DNA from: Oscillospiraceae bacterium
Lineage (GTDB): Bacteria > Bacillota_A > Clostridia > Oscillospirales > Ruminococcaceae
Length of the DNA stretch: 12,665 nt
Assembly (NCBI GenBank): GCA_900766795.1
Contig: CAAFWX010000313.1
Location: forward strand, 1-12,665
Direction: 5' to 3'
Shown: positions 8,745-12,665 of the stretch, piece after piece
Position numbering within the stretch: the stretch's first letter is position 1
How the letters are laid out: each line of letters starts with the position of its first letter
Program-made: the position numbers and the translations under genes
Notes under the pieces: model-generated
Told to the model about the DNA's origin: nothing
The model's database searches: none
What the model saw: the letters and a program-made list of their open reading frames with translations, nothing else

Positions 8745-9965
8745 ATGGGTTTTTTTGATAGGTTTAAGAAGAAAAACAAGCCGGAGGAGGAAACTGCCGA
8801 AGCTTTGCCGGAGCAGTCCGCAGAGCAAACCGAATCCGAGCAGGAGAGCGCTCCCGAAGCGTACTCCGACGAAGCCGTTGATTTCGCAGATTCCGCCGAG
8901 CAGCCCGAGCCTGACGAGATTAGCCCTGAGCAGACAGAGCCTGACGAGAATACGGCAGAGTATTCCGAGGATACCTTTGTACAGGAAGAAACCGACGAGG
9001 AGAGCAACCTTGAGAAAATCGAGGAAGCGCCTGACGAGGACGAGCCGCAGCCCAAGAAAGAGGGCTTTTTCGCCAAGCTGAAAAACGGTCTTAAAAAGAC
9101 CAAGGACGGCTTTATGAGCAAAATCGAACTGCTTATAAATTCGTTCACGAAGATTGACGAGGACTTTTTCGAGGAACTGGAGGAAACGCTGATTCTCTCG
9201 GATATAGGCGCGGAAACCTCCATGGATATCTGCGACAAGCTGAGAGCGGCGGTAAAGCGCACGGGCGCCACCGACCCTGCTGACGTGAAACAGCTTCTGC
9301 GGGACATTATCTCCGAAATGCTGACGGGCGAAAACGAGCTTCGGCTGGAAACAAAGCCGTCTGTTATCATGGTTATCGGCGTAAACGGCGCGGGAAAAAC
9401 CACTACCATCGGAAAGCTTGCCGCAAACCTTAAGCGCAGCGGAAAGAAGGTAATTGTTGCCGCCGCCGACACGTTCAGAGCCGCAGCGATAGACCAGCTT
9501 AACGTCTGGACAGACCGCGCGGGGGTTGACATCATCAAGCACAGCGAGGGCAGCGACCCTGCCGCTGTCGTGTTTGACGCAATCACTGCCGCAAAGGCGC
9601 GCGGCGCGGATATTATCCTGTGCGATACTGCGGGGCGGCTTCACAACAAGAAGAATCTCATGGAGGAGCTGAAAAAGATTGCCCGCGTAGTGTCGCGGGA
9701 GCTTCCCGAGGCTTCTGTTGAAACGCTGCTGGTTCTCGATGCAACAACAGGACAAAATGCCGTCAATCAGGCTAAACTTTTCAGTGAAAGTGCCGAAATT
9801 ACCGGAATTGCTCTCACAAAGCTTGACGGAACCGCAAAAGGTGGTATAATAATACCTATAAAGAATGAACTGGGCATTCCCGTGAAGCTGGTGGGCGTGG
9901 GAGAGAAGATTGACGACCTCCAGCCCTTTGTACCCACGGATTATGTTAATGCACTGTTCGATTGA
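8745..9965 (+). CDS. ftsY: Signal recognition particle receptor FtsY
   Basis: SRP-type GTPase at the inner face of the membrane that receives ribosome-nascent chain complexes from Ffh/SRP for co-translational insertion through SecYEG. The NG domain begins near residue 110 and contains G1 GVNGAGKTT (212-220), the DTFRAAA insertion motif, G3 DTAGR (294-298) and G4 TKLDG (358-362). The first ~105 residues form a very acidic linker rich in E, D, P and S, preceded by a short basic/aromatic segment ([10 protein letters not shown]). A second such segment ([17 protein letters not shown]) sits at the junction with the N domain. Both resemble the amphipathic membrane-targeting helices of E. coli FtsY. 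At 406 residues it is longer than the compact B. subtilis form. The start is set by AGGAGG at 8735-8740, four bases before the ATG; smc ends 16 bases upstream. The 3' part of the coding region (about 9720-9870) is more A/T-rich and contains a promoter-like sequence. Confidence 0.97.
   Translation: MGFFDRFKKKNKPEEETAEALPEQSAEQTESEQESAPEAYSDEAVDFADSAEQPEPDEISPEQTEPDENTAEYSEDTFVQEETDEESNLEKIEEAPDEDEPQPKKEGFFAKLKNGLKKTKDGFMSKIELLINSFTKIDEDFFEELEETLILSDIGAETSMDICDKLRAAVKRTGATDPADVKQLLRDIISEMLTGENELRLETKPSVIMVIGVNGAGKTTTIGKLAANLKRSGKKVIVAAADTFRAAAIDQLNVWTDRAGVDIIKHSEGSDPAAVVFDAITAAKARGADIILCDTAGRLHNKKNLMEELKKIARVVSRELPEASVETLLVLDATTGQNAVNQAKLFSESAEITGIALTKLDGTAKGGIIIPIKNELGIPVKLVGVGEKIDDLQPFVPTDYVNALFD
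9823..9850 (+). promoter_or_regulatory. Candidate intragenic sigma-70/SigA promoter within ftsY
   Basis: TTGACG (9823-9828) is separated by 16 bases from TATAAT (9845-9850), and TG at 9842-9843 gives a perfect extended -10 (TGgTATAAT). The predicted start of transcription is near 9857, about 110 bases before the ftsY stop and about 127 bases before rdgB. It lies in a stretch whose codons (ATA ATA ATA, GGA, ACA, AAT) are more A/T-rich than the surrounding gene. It would supply transcripts for rdgB-yhbY-nadD-yqeK-rsfS independent of smc-ftsY. The encoded [10 protein letters not shown] segment is conserved, which partly constrains the DNA, so the -35 may be a by-product of the Leu-Asp codons. 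Confidence 0.5.
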
Positions 9966-9983
9966 TTTCAGAAAGGAATAATC

Positions 9984-10631
9984 ATGACACATCATCACAA
10001 ATCGGGCGAAGATAAACCTGCCGCCAATATGCCTGACCGACAGCGTTTGATAATCGCGTCCAACAATGAGGGAAAACTACGCGAGTTCAGGAAAATGCTC
10101 GAGCCTTTCGGCTTCGAGGTTGTTTCCATGCGCGAGGCAGGCTTTACTGACGAGATAGTTGAGGACGGAGAAACCTTTGAGGAGAACGCGCACATCAAGG
10201 CGCGCGCCATCTTCGAGGCTACCCACACCCCCACAATGGCTGACGACAGCGGATTGGAGATAGACTTCCTTAACGGCGCGCCCGGAGTATATTCCGCGCG
10301 CTATGCGGGCGAGGGAGCTTCCGATAAAGACCGCTGCGAGAAGGTTCTGGAGGAAATGCACGGCGTTGCCAGACCCTTGCGCGACGCACGCTTTGTCTGC
10401 TCGATTTATTTCATATACGCGGAGGACGATGAGTACTCCGTAAACGGCACCGTAGAGGGCTACATAGGCGACAAGATGGTGGGAAAGAACGGCTTCGGCT
10501 ACGACCCCATCTTCATGCTCGACGATGACGAGAGCATGGCGACGATTGACGAGGACGAGAAGAACAAAATCTCTCACCGCGCAAAGGCTTTCGAGAAGCT
10601 CGCCGAGATATTAAAGGAGAAATTTGCTTAA
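9984..10631 (+). CDS. rdgB: XTP/dITP diphosphatase (non-canonical purine NTP pyrophosphatase, RdgB/HAM1 family)
   Basis: House-cleaning enzyme that hydrolyses XTP, ITP and dITP to the monophosphates and pyrophosphate, keeping deaminated purines out of DNA and RNA. Family motifs are all visible: IIASNNEGKLREF (residues 23-35), the catalytic ADDSGLEID with D87/D88, GVYSARYAGEGASD, GKNGFGYDPIF and the terminal SHRAKAF. From ATG 9984 the protein has 215 residues, somewhat longer than typical family members because of a 15-residue N-terminal extension starting MTHHHK. The start is supported by AAAGGA at 9972-9977 with 6 bases of spacing. The alternative ATG 10029 would give a family-standard N-terminus but has no Shine-Dalgarno. 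The gene lies 18 bases after ftsY and one base before the preferred yhbY start. Confidence 0.95.
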   Translation: MTHHHKSGEDKPAANMPDRQRLIIASNNEGKLREFRKMLEPFGFEVVSMREAGFTDEIVEDGETFEENAHIKARAIFEATHTPTMADDSGLEIDFLNGAPGVYSARYAGEGASDKDRCEKVLEEMHGVARPLRDARFVCSIYFIYAEDDEYSVNGTVEGYIGDKMVGKNGFGYDPIFMLDDDESMATIDEDEKNKISHRAKAFEKLAEILKEKFA

Positions 10632-10632
10632 A

Positions 10633-10929
10633 ATGCTGACAAGTAAACAGAGAGCGCACCTGCGCTCCATTGCACAGGCATATAACACCATCTTTTTCGT
10701 TGGAAAGCAGGGCATAGGTGACGAGCTTGTAAAGCAGCTTGACGATGTGCTCAATTCCCGCGAGCTTATTAAGGTTGGTGTTCAGGAAAACTGCGACTAC
10801 TCCGCAAGAGAAGCCGCCGACGAGATTGCACGGCTCACAAACAGCGAGGTTGTTCAGGTAATCGGCAGAAAGTTTGTTCTGTGGCGCAGAAGCAGCGACC
10901 CGAAAAAGAGGGTGATTGAGCTTGACTAA
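10633..10929 (+). CDS. yhbY: YhbY-family (CRS1-YhbY/CRM domain) RNA-binding protein
   Basis: Small single-domain CRM RNA-binding protein (YhbY in E. coli, YqeI in B. subtilis) associated with the assembling large ribosomal subunit. The 98 residues are nearly all CRM domain: the LTSKQRAHLRSIA start, the FFVGKQGIGDELVKQLDDVL helix-turn containing the G-K-x-G loop, the ELIKVGVQENC strand and the final VVQVIGRKFVLWR strand. AAAGGAG lies at 10613-10619, 13 bases before ATG 10633 but 4 bases before an in-frame TTG at 10624, so translation may start at TTG 10624 with three extra residues. I chose ATG because it matches the conserved family N-terminus. The gene overlaps the start of nadD. In Clostridia and Bacilli yhbY commonly sits next to nadD and yqeK, as here. 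Confidence 0.94.
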   Translation: MLTSKQRAHLRSIAQAYNTIFFVGKQGIGDELVKQLDDVLNSRELIKVGVQENCDYSAREAADEIARLTNSEVVQVIGRKFVLWRRSSDPKKRVIELD

Positions 10930-11512
10930 AACAGGAATTTTCGGCGGAGCGTTCAACCCCGTGCACAACGGGCACGTCCGTTTAGCCGAGGAAGCCGTAA
11001 AGCAGCTCAAGCTGAAAAAGCTGCTCATAATACCCACGTTTGATTCGCCGCACAAATCCACGAAGCTTGCCGATTTTGACGCGCGCATGGAGATGTGCCG
11101 ACTTGCTTTCGGGCATATTGCGGGCGTGGAGGTGAGCGACATTGAGCGCAGGCTCGGCGGAAAGAGCTTTACGATAAACACTATCCGCGAGCTTAAGCGC
11201 ATTTATCCCGACGAGCAGTTCTTTCTGCTTATCGGCGGGGATATGCTTTTCGGCTTCGAGAAGTGGTTTAAGTACGAGTCAATTCTGAACGAGGCAAAGG
11301 TCTGCGCAGTGGCGCGGGACAACGACAGCTTTGTTGACATGATGGAGTACGCGAACGAATTGGGAAAGGTGAAGGTGCTTCCCACCAAAGCCATCGAGGT
11401 AAGCTCCACCGAGATACGCGCCAAGGCGGCAAACGGCGTGGACGTTTCCTCGCTCGTGCCGAAAGCTGTTGCGGACTATATCGCAGAGCACAAAATCTAT
11501 ACCGAGGAGTAA
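10922..11512 (+). CDS. nadD: Nicotinate-nucleotide adenylyltransferase NadD
   Basis: Transfers AMP from ATP to nicotinic acid mononucleotide, giving deamido-NAD, the essential penultimate step of NAD synthesis. About 196 residues. The N-terminal nucleotidyltransferase motif GIFGGAFNPVHNGH (residues 5-18) includes the HxGH ATP-binding signature. The middle has FFLLIGGDMLFGFEKW, and the C-terminal EVSSTEIRA supplies the second phosphate-binding motif. No ATG is available near the N-terminus. TTG 10922 is preferred, with GGTGA at 10911-10915 and GAGG at 10908-10911 upstream; TTG 10916, two codons earlier, is possible. The start overlaps the yhbY end by 8 bases, so translation is likely coupled. 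The stop is 6 bases before the yqeK start. Confidence 0.95.
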   Translation: MTKTGIFGGAFNPVHNGHVRLAEEAVKQLKLKKLLIIPTFDSPHKSTKLADFDARMEMCRLAFGHIAGVEVSDIERRLGGKSFTINTIRELKRIYPDEQFFLLIGGDMLFGFEKWFKYESILNEAKVCAVARDNDSFVDMMEYANELGKVKVLPTKAIEVSSTEIRAKAANGVDVSSLVPKAVADYIAEHKIYTEE

Positions 11513-11518
11513 TTCTCA

Positions 11519-12112
11519 TTGAGCAAATATAAGGAATTTGATGAATACGAGCAGCTTATAAAAGAGCGGCTTTCCAAGAAGCGCTTTACCCACAGCATGA
11601 ATGTCGCAGACGCTTGCTTCAGGCTTGCAGAGCGCTACGGCGCGGACAAGAAGCGGTGCTATCTCGCGGGACTTCTGCACGACATCATGAAAGAGGACCT
11701 GCCCGAGCGGCAGAAGCAGTACACCGTTGACAGCGGCATGGCGCCCGACCCCGCGGAGATAGACACTCCCGCTTTGTGGCACGGCGTTGCGGGCGCGTAT
11801 TACGTCCGCGAGAAGCTCGGAATCACCGACGAGGAGGTCCTGAACGGCATTCGCTTTCACACCATCGGCTGCGCGAAGATGACCCTGCTTGAGAAAATCG
11901 TCTATCTCGGAGATATGATAAGCGAGGAGCGCAGCTACAAGGACGTTGACAAGTTCCGCAGGATATGCTTTGAGGATATCGACAAGGCGATGAGCGTTGC
12001 GCTTATCTACCAGATACAGAACGTGTGCGGAAAATGCGGGGAGATTCCCGTGTACACGTTTGAAGCCTACAACTACTATATGAAATACAACAAGAATAAG
12101 GAGAGTTTATGA
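11519..12112 (+). CDS. yqeK: HD-domain protein YqeK, probable symmetrical Ap4A hydrolase
   Basis: HD-superfamily metal-dependent phosphohydrolase. YqeK proteins of Firmicutes have been shown to cleave diadenosine tetraphosphate symmetrically into two ADP, using a di-iron centre. The 197 residues carry the HD metal ligands: H25 (RFTHSMNVA), H54-D55 (AGLLHDIMKE), H88 (ALWHGVAGA), H114 (IRFHTIGCAKMT) and D132 (YLGDMISEERSY), in the order and spacing typical of YqeK. The start is a TTG at 11519 with a strong GAGGAG at 11504-11509, 9 bases upstream. It lies 6 bases after nadD, and its TGA shares an ATGA overlap with the rsfS start. Position between nadD and rsfS is the standard Firmicute context. 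Assignment to YqeK is firm; the hydrolase activity is transferred from characterised members. Confidence 0.94.
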   Translation: MSKYKEFDEYEQLIKERLSKKRFTHSMNVADACFRLAERYGADKKRCYLAGLLHDIMKEDLPERQKQYTVDSGMAPDPAEIDTPALWHGVAGAYYVREKLGITDEEVLNGIRFHTIGCAKMTLLEKIVYLGDMISEERSYKDVDKFRRICFEDIDKAMSVALIYQIQNVCGKCGEIPVYTFEAYNYYMKYNKNKESL

Positions 12113-12465
12113 CAGACAGAGAAGAACTGGAAATTGCCGTAAAGGCACTCGACAGCAAAAAGGCGCGTGACATAAAGGCTCTTAAGGTTGACGACCTCAC
12201 CATTCTGGCAAACTATTTCGTGATTGCCTCCGCCACCAGCACAACACAGGTAAAGGCGCTTGCAGACGAGGTTGAGTTCAAGCTCGGTGAAAAGGGAATC
12301 ACCCCGAAGGGCATTGAGGGCGAGCAGAGCAAGACATGGATTGTCCTCGATTACGTTGATCTGATTGTTCACGTTTTCCTTGAGGAAACCAGAGATTTCT
12401 ACCAGCTTGAGCACCTTTGGGCTGACGGTACTCCCGTTGACATTTCGGAGTGGCTTATTGATTGA
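12109..12465 (+). CDS. rsfS: Ribosomal silencing factor RsfS (Iojap/YbeB/DUF143 family)
   Basis: Binds ribosomal protein uL14 on the large subunit and blocks joining with the 30S subunit, lowering translation during starvation or stationary phase; also linked to 50S assembly. The 118 residues cover the whole family domain: the N-terminal helix, DIKALKVDDLTILANYFVIASATS, then GEQSKTWIVLDYVDLIVHVF and the terminal FYQLEHLWAD that is diagnostic of the family. ATG 12109 overlaps the yqeK TGA (ATGA) and has AAGGAG at 12098-12103, five bases upstream. It is the last gene of the co-directional block. No G/C-rich hairpin with a T-run follows, so transcription may partly continue into rpsU. Confidence 0.96.
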   Translation: MTDREELEIAVKALDSKKARDIKALKVDDLTILANYFVIASATSTTQVKALADEVEFKLGEKGITPKGIEGEQSKTWIVLDYVDLIVHVFLEETRDFYQLEHLWADGTPVDISEWLID

Positions 12466-12493
12466 ATATTTATGCAAGTATACAAAACTGAAA

Positions 12494-12517
12494 TTATTTG
12501 CAAAAATTTTCAAATAA
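12494..12517 (+). repeat. A/T-rich inverted repeat just upstream of the rpsU promoter
   Basis: TTATTTG (12494-12500) and CAAATAA (12511-12517) are exact 7-bp inverted copies separated by a 10-base loop that is itself A-then-T. The second arm ends four bases before the -35 box of the rpsU promoter. It could be an UP element or a regulator site, or a weak structure at the 3' end of the rsfS transcript. It does not look like a normal intrinsic terminator, since the stem is almost all A/T and no T-run follows. Confidence 0.45.
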
Positions 12518-12521
12518 CTAC

Positions 12522-12550
12522 TTGACAAATAGGGTATTATGCGGTATAAT
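12522..12550 (+). promoter_or_regulatory. Consensus SigA promoter of rpsU
   Basis: TTGACA (12522-12527) and TATAAT (12545-12550) are both perfect consensus boxes with the ideal 17-base spacer, in A/T-rich DNA with A and T tracts upstream that could act as an UP element. The predicted transcription start is near 12556, leaving a leader of about 70 bases before rpsU. This is the strongest promoter visible in the window, as expected for a ribosomal protein gene. Confidence 0.88.
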
Positions 12551-12555
12551 TAAGC

Positions 12556-12625
12556 ATATACTTTATTGTATAGCTACGATTTAGTAGGTAAACCTATGCC
12601 TTTGTGCAAAGGGAGGGAAATATAG
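12556..12625 (+). promoter_or_regulatory. rpsU 5' leader with three short inverted repeats and the ribosome binding site
   Basis: The presumed leader contains TATAC/GTATA (12557-12572, 6-base loop), TAGG/CCTA (12585-12596, TAAA loop) and CCTTT/AAAGG (12599-12612, GTGC loop). The last arm overlaps the start of the purine-rich Shine-Dalgarno region (AAAGGGAGGG, 12608-12617), leaving part of GGAGG free about 9 bases before the ATG. Such an arrangement could tune S21 translation, but the stems are short and no known riboswitch or ribosomal-protein leader was recognised. Confidence 0.45.
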
Positions 12626-12665
12626 ATGGCAGAAATTCGTCTTGGCAAAAATGAATCTCTTGATA
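12626..12665 (+). CDS. rpsU: 30S ribosomal protein S21 (bS21), N-terminal fragment cut by the window end
   Basis: Only 13 full codons are visible: MAEIRLGKNESLD. This matches the start of bacterial S21, in which a short beta strand with basic residues is followed by the conserved NESLD/E segment leading into the first helix. S21 sits near the 3' end of 16S rRNA in the small subunit and supports initiation. The start is supported by the GGAGG ribosome binding site at 12612-12616 and the consensus promoter upstream. The call rests on a short fragment but fits the leader, the promoter strength and the neighbouring ribosome-related genes. Confidence 0.85.
   Translation, partial: MAEIRLGKNESLD

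Noticed and set aside
8750..8756. Run of seven T at the start of ftsY as a programmed frameshift site
   Set aside because: The in-frame reading gives the normal FtsY N-terminus, and a shift would hit a stop almost at once. No stimulating structure is visible.
8655..9998. Long open frame of 447 codons on the minus strand opposite all of ftsY
   Set aside because: It mirrors a strongly coding, G/C-biased plus-strand gene with clear SRP GTPase motifs. Its translation is leucine-rich and shows no recognisable domain.
12494..12540. Intrinsic terminator after rsfS
   Set aside because: The only inverted repeat has an A/T stem and is followed by the rpsU -35 region rather than a T-run.
1..12665. Mobile element, CRISPR array, toxin-antitoxin or defence system
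   Set aside because: No direct-repeat arrays, transposase, integrase or nuclease-type defence motifs were seen. Every stretch is taken up by recognisable core genes.

Overview
The window is a compact, single-strand (+) run of bacterial core housekeeping genes, roughly 12.5 kb with almost no intergenic DNA, ending in an A/T-rich promoter region and the first codons of a ribosomal protein gene. The content and order (topA end, trmFO, plsX, rnc, radical SAM gene, smc, ftsY, rdgB, yhbY, nadD, yqeK, rsfS, then rpsU) point to a chromosome of the class Clostridia. The G/C-leaning codon choice, the LSGGEQ form of the SMC signature and the Elp3-like radical SAM gene between rnc and smc fit the Ruminococcaceae/Oscillospiraceae best. 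That family-level placement is inference; the Firmicute/Clostridia level is much safer.

Layout. Positions 1-1128 hold the C-terminal part of topoisomerase I with three zinc ribbons. It overlaps trmFO (folate/FAD-dependent tRNA U54 methylation), which is followed closely by plsX (phospholipid precursor synthesis) and rnc (RNase III). An Elp3-like radical SAM protein of unknown substrate overlaps the end of rnc. Next come smc (chromosome condensation) and ftsY (SRP receptor). The second block, rdgB, yhbY, nadD, yqeK and rsfS, combines nucleotide house-cleaning, NAD synthesis, Ap4A hydrolysis and ribosome assembly or silencing. Genes are separated by 0-30 bases or overlap, most carry a readable Shine-Dalgarno sequence, and I see no intrinsic terminator between them, so they probably form one long transcription unit or several overlapping ones.

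Regulation. Two promoter-like sites stand out. One is a textbook TTGACA-17-TATAAT promoter at 12522-12550 upstream of rpsU, with a leader of about 70 bases that holds three short inverted repeats, the last overlapping the rpsU ribosome binding region. The other lies inside the 3' part of ftsY (9823-9850): TTGACG, 16 bases, then TATAAT with an extended -10 TG. It could drive rdgB to rsfS independently of smc-ftsY.

I found no mobile element, CRISPR array, phage gene, tRNA, rRNA or defence system. I do not see a new multi-gene system here. The items most worth checking are the intragenic ftsY promoter, the rpsU leader, and the uncharacterised radical SAM protein.
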